Positions 26,517-34,476 of a stretch of 39,929 bases of DNA are shown piece by piece (the stretch's first letter is position 1; each line of letters begins with the position of its first letter). Both the position numbers and the translations under genes were made by a program. The stretch is from Alphaproteobacteria bacterium (GTDB lineage: Bacteria; Pseudomonadota; Alphaproteobacteria; CAAHEQ01; UBA3637). Below the pieces are notes generated by a model. That model was not told the DNA's origin, did no database searches, and saw only the letters and a list, made by a program, of their open reading frames with translations. Location: NCBI GenBank assembly GCA_017533325.1, contig JAFXIF010000006.1, forward strand, positions 1-39,929, in the 5' to 3' direction.

Positions 26517-28319
26517 ATGGAAAAATATCCAACAAAAAACCAAAAAGTTATCGATTGGGTAAATTCAATTGCCGCTATTACACAACCGGATTCTATTTAT
26601 TGGTGTGACGGAACGGAAAAAGAAAATAAAAATATTTGTGCAACTCTTGTTAAAAATAAAACATTTATACCGCTTAATCCTAAAAAACGACCGAACAGTT
26701 TTTTAGCTCGTTCAAATCCTAAAGATGTTGCGCGTGTTGAAAAAAGAACTTTTATTTGCTCAGAAAAAGAAATTGATGCCGGACCAACAAATAATTGGGC
26801 AAGTCCTAAAAAAATGAAGAAGAAATTAGGCAAGCTTATGAAAGGTTGTATGCGCGGAAGAACCATGTATGTTATTCCTTTTTCAATGGGTCCGCTTGGC
26901 TCTGATATCGCTAAAATCGGCGTTGAAATCACGGATTCACCATACGTTGTTGCCAATATGCGCATCATGACAAGAATGGGCAAAAAAGTGTGGACTGTTT
27001 TAAAAGATGGCGATTTTGTTAAATGTTTCCATTCGGTTGGCTCTCCGTTAAAAGAGGACGAACAAGATGTGGCATGGCCATGTAATCCTGAAGAAACATA
27101 TATCACTCATTTTCCAGAAACAAACGAAATTATCTCTTATGGGTCAGGTTATGGCGGTAATGCTTTGTTGGGCAAAAAATGCTTGGCATTAAGAATTGCT
27201 TCTTCCATGGCAAAAAGGGACGGTTGGCTTGCGGAACACATGCTTATCGTTGGTCTTAAAAATAAAAAATTAGGGCTTTCTTCTTATGTGGCCGCGGCTT
27301 TTCCAAGCGCTTGCGGAAAAACAAATATGGCCATGCTTATTCCGCCAAAGTCAATGTCAGATTGGACTGTTTCAACGGTTGGAGATGATATTGCTTGGAT
27401 TAAACCGGATAAAAACGGCATTTTAAGAGCGATTAATCCCGAAGCTGGATTTTTCGGTGTTGCTCCGGGAACGTCTGCAAAAACGAATAAAAACGCGATT
27501 GAATCTTGCAGAGCAAACACGATTTTCACTAACGTTGCCTTAACAGATGATGGAGATGTTTGGTGGGAAGGTTTAACGGATAAAGCACCGGCACACCTTA
27601 TTGATTGGCAAGGGAATGATTGGACGCCAGATTGTGGCAGACCGGCAGCTCATCCGAATTCAAGATTTACCGCGCCGGCCAGTCAATGTCCTTCAATTGA
27701 TGAAGCTTGGGAAGATCCGAAAGGTGTTGCCATTGATGCATTTATTTTTGGTGGACGTTTGGCAACGAATACACCGCTTGTTTATCAATCATATAATTGG
27801 CAACATGGTGTTTATCTTGCCAGCACAATGGGTTCTGAAAAAACGGCAGCTTCTGAAGGAAAAACGGGGGAAATTCGCCGCGATCCAATGGCTATGTTAC
27901 CGTTTTGCGGATATAATATGGGTGATTATTGGGCTCATTGGTTGTCTATGGGGCAAAAGGTTTCTAAAAAACCGCTTATTTTCCGCGTGAATTGGTTTAG
28001 AAAAGATGCACAAGGCAAATTTATTTGGCCGGGATTTGGCGAAAATATGCGCGTTCTTGAATGGATTTTAAAACGCGTAAACGGTTCTGCATCAGCCACT
28101 GAAACGGTTTTGGGCTATTCACCAACATACAATGATTTAAACTGGAAAGGTCTTTCCATGACTGAAGAAAGATTTGAAGAATTAATGTCTGTGGATAAAA
28201 AAATGGCCTTATCTGATGTTCAAGCACAACAAGATTATTTTAAAATCTTTAAAAAGCAAAAACGTTTGCCTCAAGAATTTGAAGCAGAATTAATTTTGCT
28301 TGAAGGCAGATTGAAATAA
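26517..28319 (+). CDS. pckG: Phosphoenolpyruvate carboxykinase (GTP)
   Basis: A 600-aa enzyme of the GTP-dependent family. The P-loop FPSACGKTN (about 261-269) contains the reactive Cys typical of the GTP form; [19 protein letters not shown] and [18 protein letters not shown] match the nucleotide and substrate regions. It converts oxaloacetate and GTP to phosphoenolpyruvate, CO2 and GDP. Most alphaproteobacteria use the unrelated ATP form, so this is less usual. It has its own promoter and terminator and appears to be a single-gene unit. Confidence 0.97.
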   Translation: MEKYPTKNQKVIDWVNSIAAITQPDSIYWCDGTEKENKNICATLVKNKTFIPLNPKKRPNSFLARSNPKDVARVEKRTFICSEKEIDAGPTNNWASPKKMKKKLGKLMKGCMRGRTMYVIPFSMGPLGSDIAKIGVEITDSPYVVANMRIMTRMGKKVWTVLKDGDFVKCFHSVGSPLKEDEQDVAWPCNPEETYITHFPETNEIISYGSGYGGNALLGKKCLALRIASSMAKRDGWLAEHMLIVGLKNKKLGLSSYVAAAFPSACGKTNMAMLIPPKSMSDWTVSTVGDDIAWIKPDKNGILRAINPEAGFFGVAPGTSAKTNKNAIESCRANTIFTNVALTDDGDVWWEGLTDKAPAHLIDWQGNDWTPDCGRPAAHPNSRFTAPASQCPSIDEAWEDPKGVAIDAFIFGGRLATNTPLVYQSYNWQHGVYLASTMGSEKTAASEGKTGEIRRDPMAMLPFCGYNMGDYWAHWLSMGQKVSKKPLIFRVNWFRKDAQGKFIWPGFGENMRVLEWILKRVNGSASATETVLGYSPTYNDLNWKGLSMTEERFEELMSVDKKMALSDVQAQQDYFKIFKKQKRLPQEFEAELILLEGRLK

Positions 28320-28335
28320 TCAAAAATAACATATT

Positions 28336-28368
28336 AAAAAAGCTCGATTTTTATCGGGCTTTTTTTAT
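28336..28368 (+). terminator. Intrinsic terminator of pckG
   Basis: AGCTCGAT (28341-28348) pairs with ATCGGGCT (28353-28360), one wobble, loop TTTT, followed by seven T. Almost the same sequence ends the next gene block at 32327-32356. Confidence 0.9.
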
Positions 28369-28375
28369 TTTTCCT

Positions 28376-28535
28376 AAGTCGGAAATTTAATGGTCGTTTA
28401 TTTTTCTATATCATAAAGTATATAGTATTGCAACAGTTTAATTGAAAATAAAATAATAATCAGCACTTTAATTTTTTTAACAAAAAGCATAAAAGTCGGC
28501 AAATCTAACGACCCTTTTTTTTGCCGATTTTTTAT
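28376..28535 (+). promoter_or_regulatory. Leader of the glycerophosphate cassette with possible antiterminator
   Basis: AAGTCGG occurs at 28376-28382 and again at 28493-28499, where it forms the left arm of the terminator at 28491-28533. The upstream copy (TCGG, AAA at 28379-28385) can instead pair with the terminator's right arm (28520-28527, one bulge), and GGTCGTT (28392-28398) can pair with AACGACC in the terminator loop (28507-28513). The two pairings nest, so an alternative fold would exclude the terminator. It also holds the inverted repeat CTATAT-N8-ATATAG (28406-28425). No clear promoter was found: TTGCAA (28428) is followed only by a poor -10, and a transcript starting there would lack the upstream elements, so readthrough from pckG may be needed. 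Confidence 0.4.
28491..28533 (+). terminator. Intrinsic terminator in the leader of the 28551 gene
   Basis: TCGGCAAA (28496-28503) and TTTGCCGA (28520-28527) form a perfect 8-bp stem, extended by AAAAG/TTTTT pairing outside it, with a 16-nt loop and a six-T run. It ends only 17 bp before the start codon of the next gene on the same strand, so it looks like an attenuator rather than the end of a gene. Confidence 0.8.
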
Positions 28536-28550
28536 GATGAGTAAAATAAA

Positions 28551-29159
28551 ATGACGATAGCATTAATTGTTAAAAACAATAAATATATTAATGAGTTGCA
28601 GCAAAATACTTTGCTCTTATCGTTTTTTAATACTCAGCAAGAAAAGGATATCTTTTTTGTTGAAAATGAAAATATATTTTCAGAACCAAGCATTTTTGAA
28701 ACATCAAAAAGAATAGTTGTGGCGTCATTAATGTGTTTGGCGGACAGTATGAGCGAGATAAAAACCGTGTTATTGGATTTATATAAGCGGAAAATCAGTT
28801 TGGTTAGCATAAAGGAAAATTTGTTTTTATTAACCCAAAAAGAAATGAAAAATTTTATATTGGGGTTTGATTTGGCATTGCAGTTAAAAGTTGATTATTC
28901 TTCTTTTAAAATAAAAAGTTCGTTGCAAAAAAAGAAAGAGCAAGGCATTAAAATCGGCCGCCTTATCGGAGCAAAAAATAAGAAAAAATCAAAATGCGCT
29001 GAGCACCATCAATATATTTTTCAAGCTTTAAAAAATGGTGAAAAAATAACAACTATTGCAAATACAGTTGGGGTAACTGAAAGAACTCTTTTTAATTATA
29101 AAAAAGAACATTTTCCTACATTGTGTTTGCATAAATCAAAGGAACATGGAAATGCGTAG
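28551..29159 (+). CDS. Serine-recombinase-like protein lacking catalytic residues, probable DNA-binding regulator
   Basis: A 202-aa protein that aligns end to end with small serine recombinases of the Mpi/resolvase type. The central part (RIVVASLMCLADSMSEIKTV, 54-73) matches the region around the conserved SRLGR motif; the C-terminal part has the linker GIKIGRLIGAKNKK (132-145, like GRPKGSKN) and a helix-turn-helix (about 165-186, ITTIANTVGVTERTLFNY). The catalytic residues are gone. Where active enzymes have Y-x-R-x-S, this has LIVKN, so the nucleophile Ser is Asn9 and the Arg is Val7. The two Arg of SRLGR are Cys62 and Asp65. It cannot be a normal recombinase; a regulator for the cassette it heads is the best guess. 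It overlaps the GT4 start. Confidence 0.75.
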   Translation: MTIALIVKNNKYINELQQNTLLLSFFNTQQEKDIFFVENENIFSEPSIFETSKRIVVASLMCLADSMSEIKTVLLDLYKRKISLVSIKENLFLLTQKEMKNFILGFDLALQLKVDYSSFKIKSSLQKKKEQGIKIGRLIGAKNKKKSKCAEHHQYIFQALKNGEKITTIANTVGVTERTLFNYKKEHFPTLCLHKSKEHGNA

Positions 29160-30558
29160 AAAAATATTATTCTATAATTGGACCCCGTTTGATAATCCGC
29201 AAAATGCGGGAGGTGGGATTACCATTTATATAAAAAATATAATAGGAAATATTAATTGTTCAAAGTATGATGTTTACTTTTTAAGTGCTGGTAAAAAATA
29301 TAATCCCTTTTGGGGTAAGCCATATATTAGAAAAAGTCAAAATATATTTGGTGACAAATGTAAATCATTTGAAATAATAAATGCAGAAAGTTTTGCCCCA
29401 ATGGGATTGGCTTCTTGGTGTCTTAATCGATATGCTAAATCACAAAAAGAAGATTTATTAATTGAAAAGTTTAATAAAAAATATGGACCATTTGATGTTA
29501 TCCATATTGCAAATATTGCATCTGTTTTTCCAAGTATTATAAAATTAAAAGAAAAAAATCCAAATACAAAATTGATTTTTGACATTCATAATTACAATTT
29601 TTGCTGTTTAAATAGTTTATTATTTAGGCGTGATACTAATAAATTGTGTTCTGATTTTTGCAACGGTGAATCATGTTTATATTGTTTTAAAAATGATATT
29701 CATACGAAAAAGATATTTTTGGAAAGAGTAAAAAGTTATTTAGAATCTACTAAAATTTTAAAACCATTTACAAAATTATTATTGAAAATGAAATTTTTTT
29801 ATCAATACAAATATAAAAAATATTATTTAGATAAGAAAAACAATAAATCAATAGGACTTGACTTTGTAAATTATCGAAATACAAATATCTGGTTGATAAA
29901 TCAATATGCAGATTATATTCTTGCAGTTTCTAAAAGAGTGGCCGATATAGGAATTAAATATGGGTTAAATAAAGACAAGATGAGAATTTCATATATTGGG
30001 ACATCGTTTTCAGAAAATACCCAAAAAAGAATTGTAACAGACACTTCAAAATTTACAATCGCATATTTTGGGTATGCCCGAATTTCTAAAGGTTATTTTT
30101 TCTTGATTAAAGAATTATCAAAAATACCTCCAGAAATTGCAAAAGATATAAATCTAATTTTTTGTGCAAAAAACAGTAAACCATCAGATATAAAACGTCT
30201 TTCAAAATTTAATAGTATTCAGATTTATAATGGATATACACATAAGGATATGCTTTCAAGACTTACCAATGTTGATCTAGGCGTTGTTCCTGTTTTATGG
30301 GAAGATAATTTACCACAAGTTGCTATTGAATTAACTTCTATGGGCGTTCCAATTTTATGTTCTAATTTGGGCGGAGCTTCTGAATTATCGAACTCAAAAT
30401 ACTTTATTTTTAATCCGGACTTGGAGAACGATTTGGTGGAAAAAATTATTAATATTTTAAATGATAGATCACTATTAGAGGAATATTGGAAAGAATTTAA
30501 TGGATTAACTTCTATTCAATCAAATCTTGATTATTTATATAAATTATATGAGGGTTAG
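29152..30558 (+). CDS. Glycosyltransferase, GT4-like
   Basis: A 468-aa GT-B protein. The N-terminal NAGGGITIYIKNI segment is the acceptor-side glycine-rich loop; the C-terminal domain has IAYFGYARISKGYFFLIKEL and a donor-binding TSMGVPILCSNLGGASEL, typical of GT4. I chose the ATG at 29152 because AAAGGA (29138-29143) is 8 nt from it but only 2 nt from the ATG at 29146. A Cys cluster around CSDFCNGESCLYC (about 163-175) is unusual and may bind metal. Codon use is more AT-rich than in the flanking genes. Donor and acceptor unknown. Confidence 0.85.
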   Translation: MRRKILFYNWTPFDNPQNAGGGITIYIKNIIGNINCSKYDVYFLSAGKKYNPFWGKPYIRKSQNIFGDKCKSFEIINAESFAPMGLASWCLNRYAKSQKEDLLIEKFNKKYGPFDVIHIANIASVFPSIIKLKEKNPNTKLIFDIHNYNFCCLNSLLFRRDTNKLCSDFCNGESCLYCFKNDIHTKKIFLERVKSYLESTKILKPFTKLLLKMKFFYQYKYKKYYLDKKNNKSIGLDFVNYRNTNIWLINQYADYILAVSKRVADIGIKYGLNKDKMRISYIGTSFSENTQKRIVTDTSKFTIAYFGYARISKGYFFLIKELSKIPPEIAKDINLIFCAKNSKPSDIKRLSKFNSIQIYNGYTHKDMLSRLTNVDLGVVPVLWEDNLPQVAIELTSMGVPILCSNLGGASELSNSKYFIFNPDLENDLVEKIINILNDRSLLEEYWKEFNGLTSIQSNLDYLYKLYEG

Positions 30559-30562
30559 TGGG

Positions 30563-31822
30563 ATGTTTTTAAAAGAAAAGTTATTCTCTATTAAAATATC
30601 AAATGACAAGGAAAGTATTATTTTTCACTTACTGGGAATAAGGTTAAAATGTAAAATTTTTACAAAAAAAAATATGTTTTTTTTTGATACGTTTTTGGTA
30701 AAAAATAAAAAGAAAATAATATTTGCAAGTATGCCTGATTATTCAGATAATTCTAAAGAATTTTATGAATATCTGAAAAAAAATTATTCAAATGAGTATG
30801 ATTTGGTTTGGTTGATTCTAAACCCTAAAGCAAAAATAACTATGCCAAATGCCTATTATTTTTCTACTTTTTTAGGTAAATACCATTTATTAACCTCAAA
30901 ATATATAGTGTATACAGGACTATATTTGGCTGATTTTATTAATTTTAAAAAGCATGTTGTTTTGGAAGTTTGGCACGGAATGCCATTGAAAACTTTGGGT
31001 TTTAATGAAAAAAATATACCTTCTAATGTTTTTAATCAGTATCAAAAAATAGGAAAAAGTAGTTATTTTTTTGTTTCTTCGGATATCTTTAAGTTATCTA
31101 TGATTTCTTCCTTTTTGATTCCAGATAATAATATTTATATTACAGGACAAGCACGGACGGATTGCATAATTGATCAACGAAACAAAAAGGAAGTTGCAAA
31201 TTTTATTGAAAAGAAAAGTTTTAAAAAAGTTATTTTGTATACTCCAACCTACAAGGAGGCTCAACGGAATAATCGAAGAGACATCAATAAAGAATTTGAA
31301 AACATTTTTTATTTTGATGATTATAACGAAGAAAAATTTTATCAATTTTTAGAAAAAGAAAAGATTCTCTTCATTGTTAAACCTCACCCATTTGATGAGC
31401 GTTTTTATAAACAGGAATTAGATCAAAAAAAATTAATACATCCAAATATTAAAATCATATTTAATGTGGATATGACTAAAAATAATTTTTATTTTTATGA
31501 GTTTTTTCAACATGCGGATTTAATGATAACGGATTTTTCTTCTATTGCAATTGATTTTTTAATTACAAAAAAACCGGTTATTTTTTTAGATAATTTAAGT
31601 GATGAATATTCCCAAAATCGGGGTTTTATTTTAGATGATAATTATCAAATTCTTATGCCAGGAGAAAAAGTTAAATCATTTAATAAATTATTACATTCTA
31701 TTCAAGATGCTTTAACAGTCGATTCTTGGAAAGAAGAACGCGAAAAAACTTTGCCACTTCTTCATAAATATCAGGATAACAAATCTTGTGAAAGAATTTA
31801 TAATATAATTAAGGAGTTATAA
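30563..31822 (+). CDS. CDP-glycerol glycerophosphotransferase family (TagB/TagF-like)
   Basis: A 419-aa protein of the Glyphos_transf family. Motifs in order: VVLEVWHGMPLKTLGF, ITGQARTD, VKPHPFDE and ITDFSSIAIDFL, the last binding the donor phosphate in TagF. Such enzymes move glycerol-phosphate from CDP-glycerol to a glycan or to a growing polymer. The start at 30563 is chosen because GAGGG (30550-30554) is 8 nt before it; ATGs at 30527 and 30548 lie inside the upstream gene and have no ribosome-binding site. The next gene, tagD, makes CDP-glycerol, giving a donor-transferase pair. Single transfer versus polymerisation cannot be told from sequence. Confidence 0.88.
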   Translation: MFLKEKLFSIKISNDKESIIFHLLGIRLKCKIFTKKNMFFFDTFLVKNKKKIIFASMPDYSDNSKEFYEYLKKNYSNEYDLVWLILNPKAKITMPNAYYFSTFLGKYHLLTSKYIVYTGLYLADFINFKKHVVLEVWHGMPLKTLGFNEKNIPSNVFNQYQKIGKSSYFFVSSDIFKLSMISSFLIPDNNIYITGQARTDCIIDQRNKKEVANFIEKKSFKKVILYTPTYKEAQRNNRRDINKEFENIFYFDDYNEEKFYQFLEKEKILFIVKPHPFDERFYKQELDQKKLIHPNIKIIFNVDMTKNNFYFYEFFQHADLMITDFSSIAIDFLITKKPVIFLDNLSDEYSQNRGFILDDNYQILMPGEKVKSFNKLLHSIQDALTVDSWKEEREKTLPLLHKYQDNKSCERIYNIIKEL

Positions 31823-31823
31823 A

Positions 31824-32219
31824 ATGAAACGAGTAATTACATACGGCACATTTGATGTGTTGCATTATGGTCATATTAATCTTTTAAAAAGAGCAAGAGC
31901 TTTGGGGGATTATTTAATCGTTGTTCTTTCAAGCGATGAGTTTAACAAGGTAAAAAACAAAACATCATATTACACATACGAACAACGAAAAATTATTTTG
32001 GAAGCTTGTAGATATGTTGATTTAGTTATTCCTGAATATGATTGGGAACAAAAAGTTGATGATGTTCAAAAATATCAAGCAGATATCTTTGTTATGGGGG
32101 ATGATTGGAAAGGGCAATTTGATTTTTTAAAAGAATATTGCGAAGTTGTTTATTTGCCAAGAACTCCTGATGTTTGTTCAACTAAAACAAAAAAGTATTT
32201 AAAGCAAAAAGATTCATAA
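31824..32219 (+). CDS. tagD: Glycerol-3-phosphate cytidylyltransferase
   Basis: A 131-aa enzyme with the nucleotidyltransferase motif GTFDVLHYGH (8-17, HxGH) and, near the end, RTPDVCSTKTK in place of the usual RTxGISTTxIK. It makes CDP-glycerol from CTP and glycerol-3-phosphate, the donor for the transferase encoded just upstream. It starts one base after that gene, with AAGGAG before the ATG. Ends the cassette. Confidence 0.94.
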   Translation: MKRVITYGTFDVLHYGHINLLKRARALGDYLIVVLSSDEFNKVKNKTSYYTYEQRKIILEACRYVDLVIPEYDWEQKVDDVQKYQADIFVMGDDWKGQFDFLKEYCEVVYLPRTPDVCSTKTKKYLKQKDS

Positions 32220-32326
32220 GTATGAAAAAATCGATTGCCAAATTATATTGTAAATGTATTCGGAATAAAGAAAAAATATAAACAACGTTTAAAACAAATT
32301 AAAAATTACTTAAAATAAGTCCATTT

Positions 32327-32356
32327 AAAAAGCTCGATTTTGTCGGGCTTTTTTAG
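32327..32356 (+). terminator. Intrinsic terminator of the glycerophosphate cassette
   Basis: AGCTCGAT (32331-32338) can pair with GTCGGGCT (32342-32349) through GCTCGA-like pairing, followed by six T. The sequence is almost identical to the pckG terminator at 28336-28368, differing by a one-base length change in the loop and one substitution. Confidence 0.88.
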
Positions 32357-32381
32357 TGAAAAATAAAACACTTTTCCCCTC

Positions 32382-32410
32382 TTTACAAAAACATCCTTTT
32401 GTTATAAAAT
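32382..32410 (+). promoter_or_regulatory. Promoter of the HAD-PEBP-tsaC operon
   Basis: TTTACA (32382-32387), 17-bp spacer, TAAAAT (32405-32410). The start codon is 28 bp further, after GAGGAA. Confidence 0.6.
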
Positions 32411-32438
32411 ATCCTTTTAAGAAACAAAAGAGGAACAA

Positions 32439-33287
32439 ATGAAAGAGAAAAATCCACAACTGATAAAAATGGCAATTTGTTATGACTTTGACGGGACTTT
32501 AGCCCCCGGCAATATGCAGGAATATGGATTTATTGAAAAGCTTGGTATGACGCCGGAAGAATTTTGGCAAAAAAGCAATACATTAGCTAAAACAAAAACG
32601 GTTGATAATATTTTGGCCTATATGTATCAAATGAAAAAAGAATCATTAAAACGCGCCATTCCCTTTACAAAACAAGATTTAACGGATTATGCGGCAAAAG
32701 TTGAACTTTTTAACGGCGTTGAAACCTGGTTTACGCGCATTAATGAATATGCTTTAAAACGAGGTGTTGCGTTAGAGCATTATATCATTTCTTCCGGTTT
32801 GAAAGAAATGGTCGAAGGAACAAAAATTGCTCCGTTTTTTAAGGAAATTTTTGCCTCTTCTTTTATGTATGATGACAACGATTATGCAATTTGGCCGGCC
32901 CTTGTTGTGAATTATACGAATAAAACTCAATTTTTATATCGCATTAATAAAGGGTGTTTAGATGTGAATGATGATGCGCATTTAAATGCTCACATGGATG
33001 ATAAAGATAAACCGATTCCGTTTTCAAATATCATTTATATCGGAGATGGAGATACGGATGTTCCCTCTATGAAAACGGTTAAACGCGAAGGCGGGCATAC
33101 GATTGCCGTTTATCAAAAAAAGAATAAGAAAAAAATGAAAAGTTTGCTTGGTTCCGAACGGGCCGATATTATTGCGCCGGCTGATTATTCTTTAAATCAA
33201 TCAATTGATATTTTTGTTAAGTCAATTATTGATAAAGTTGTAACGGATACACATTTAAGATATCTGGAATCTGTGTTAAGTAAATAG
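32439..33287 (+). CDS. HAD superfamily phosphatase
   Basis: A 282-aa hydrolase with the HAD motifs: nucleophile DFDGTLAPGN near residue 16, the Ser motif IISSGLKEMVEG, and the C-terminal acidic motif YIGDGDTDVPSM. The layout is that of the phosphoserine-phosphatase-like group. The substrate cannot be assigned. First of three tightly linked genes. Confidence 0.85.
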   Translation: MKEKNPQLIKMAICYDFDGTLAPGNMQEYGFIEKLGMTPEEFWQKSNTLAKTKTVDNILAYMYQMKKESLKRAIPFTKQDLTDYAAKVELFNGVETWFTRINEYALKRGVALEHYIISSGLKEMVEGTKIAPFFKEIFASSFMYDDNDYAIWPALVVNYTNKTQFLYRINKGCLDVNDDAHLNAHMDDKDKPIPFSNIIYIGDGDTDVPSMKTVKREGGHTIAVYQKKNKKKMKSLLGSERADIIAPADYSLNQSIDIFVKSIIDKVVTDTHLRYLESVLSK

Positions 33288-33296
33288 GAGAAGAAT

Positions 33297-33767
33297 ATGA
33301 AAGTTTCATCAACGGGAATACATAATGGTTTGATTGAGGATAAATTCGGAAAATTCGGGAATCATTTTATCGGCGATATGCCAAGCTTTTCTCTTCCTTT
33401 TCAAATTGAAGATGAACCGGAAAAAACGGTTTCTTTCGCCGTTATTTTAGATGATAAAGATGCTATTCCTGTTTGCGGATTTGATTGGATTCATTGGCTT
33501 ATTTGTAATTTGAAAAAAAAGCATGTTGTTGCCGGCGAATCAACCAATATTAATGCGGAATTTATTCAAGGGGCAAATAGTTGGAATCAAAATCTTTATG
33601 GTGGAATGGCGCCCCCCGATAAGGATCATGTTTATGATTTAACCGTTTATGCTTTAGATGCGGAACTTTCTTTAGAAACGGGTTTTTCTTGTGAAACGTT
33701 GTTAAAGGAAATGGAGGGGCATATTTTGGATTCTTATTGTTTAAAGGGTAAATATCGGGCATTTTAA
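33297..33767 (+). CDS. YbhB/YbcL family (PEBP) protein
   Basis: A 156-aa protein of the phosphatidylethanolamine-binding protein fold, with DDKDAIPVCGFDWIHWLICNL replacing the usual DPDAP...HW motif, and GGMAPPDKDHVYDLTVYALD near 101-120. No signal peptide. Bacterial relatives have no firm function. Its stop abuts the tsaC ATG with no gap. Confidence 0.88.
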   Translation: MKVSSTGIHNGLIEDKFGKFGNHFIGDMPSFSLPFQIEDEPEKTVSFAVILDDKDAIPVCGFDWIHWLICNLKKKHVVAGESTNINAEFIQGANSWNQNLYGGMAPPDKDHVYDLTVYALDAELSLETGFSCETLLKEMEGHILDSYCLKGKYRAF

Positions 33768-34328
33768 ATGAAATACCAAGTTGAAAAGACAATATCCGTT
33801 TTGAAAAACGGAGGGGTGATTTTATATCCGACAGATACTGTTTGGGGTTTGGGCTGTGATGCCACGAATGAAGGGGCGGTCAAAAAACTTTTTGCCATAA
33901 AAAAAAGAATGGAAGATAAAAGCGTTATTTGCCTTGTGGATAACTTTGAAATGATTCAAAATTATGCGGATGTTTTTGATGAAAATATCAAAAATCTTTT
34001 CTTGAATGAAAGACCGACAACCGTTATTTTGCCTCAAGGAAAAAAGATGGTAAAAGGCGTTATTAATCAAAATGGATCTGTTGCTTTTCGAATTCCGAAT
34101 ACAAAGTTTTGTCAGGCACTTTTAAAAAATTTAAAAAAGCCTCTTGTTTCAACCTCGGCTAATGTTTCCGGTCAAAAAACGCCGTCATTTTTTAAAGAAG
34201 TCGGTGAAGAAATTAAAAAAGCGGTTGATTATATCGTTCCTGAAGAATTTGAAGAAAATGCAACACATCAGCCCTCGCGTATTTTGCTTTTAAACGAAGC
34301 GGGCGAAGTTTTGGTTATAAGAGATTAA
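33768..34328 (+). CDS. tsaC: L-threonylcarbamoyladenylate synthase (TsaC/YrdC type)
   Basis: A 186-aa single-domain YrdC protein. Motifs: GGVILYPTDTVWGLGCDAT (about 15-33), AIKKRMEDKSVICLV (the KR-x-x-x-x substrate motif), TTVILP, and VSTSANVSG. It makes threonylcarbamoyl-AMP for the t6A37 modification of ANN-decoding tRNAs. The length indicates TsaC rather than the longer Sua5. Confidence 0.92.
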   Translation: MKYQVEKTISVLKNGGVILYPTDTVWGLGCDATNEGAVKKLFAIKKRMEDKSVICLVDNFEMIQNYADVFDENIKNLFLNERPTTVILPQGKKMVKGVINQNGSVAFRIPNTKFCQALLKNLKKPLVSTSANVSGQKTPSFFKEVGEEIKKAVDYIVPEEFEENATHQPSRILLLNEAGEVLVIRD

Positions 34329-34336
34329 AATTTTGC

Positions 34337-34365
34337 TGGACTTTTAAGAAAAAAAAGCGTATAAT
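34337..34365 (+). promoter_or_regulatory. Promoter of typA
   Basis: TGGACT (34337-34342), 17-bp spacer, perfect TATAAT (34360-34365). It would give a 5' leader of about 105 nt before the typA ATG, in which I see no convincing riboswitch or terminator. Confidence 0.65.
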
Positions 34366-34476
34366 CCGCTAAAAATTAAACAAGATTATTAAAAATAAAC
34401 AAATCAATTGTTCTTTTAAATCTTATCTGTTAAGGTTAAAAGAGCGGTTGTTTTTTACATTATAAAGAGGCAAAAA

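Noticed and set aside
28392-28513. Invertible promoter bounded by GGTCGTT/AACGACC
   Set aside because: The arms are only 7 bp and the adjacent recombinase homologue has no catalytic residues; local RNA pairing explains the match better.
32222-32281. A 19-codon frame starting MKKSIAKLYC after tagD
   Set aside because: No Shine-Dalgarno sequence, low-complexity composition, and it lies in the 3' tail before the terminator; probably chance.
28336-32356. The AT-rich cassette as an insertion sequence or transposon
   Set aside because: No active transposase, no terminal inverted repeats and no target-site duplication were found; the flanking repeats are ordinary terminators.
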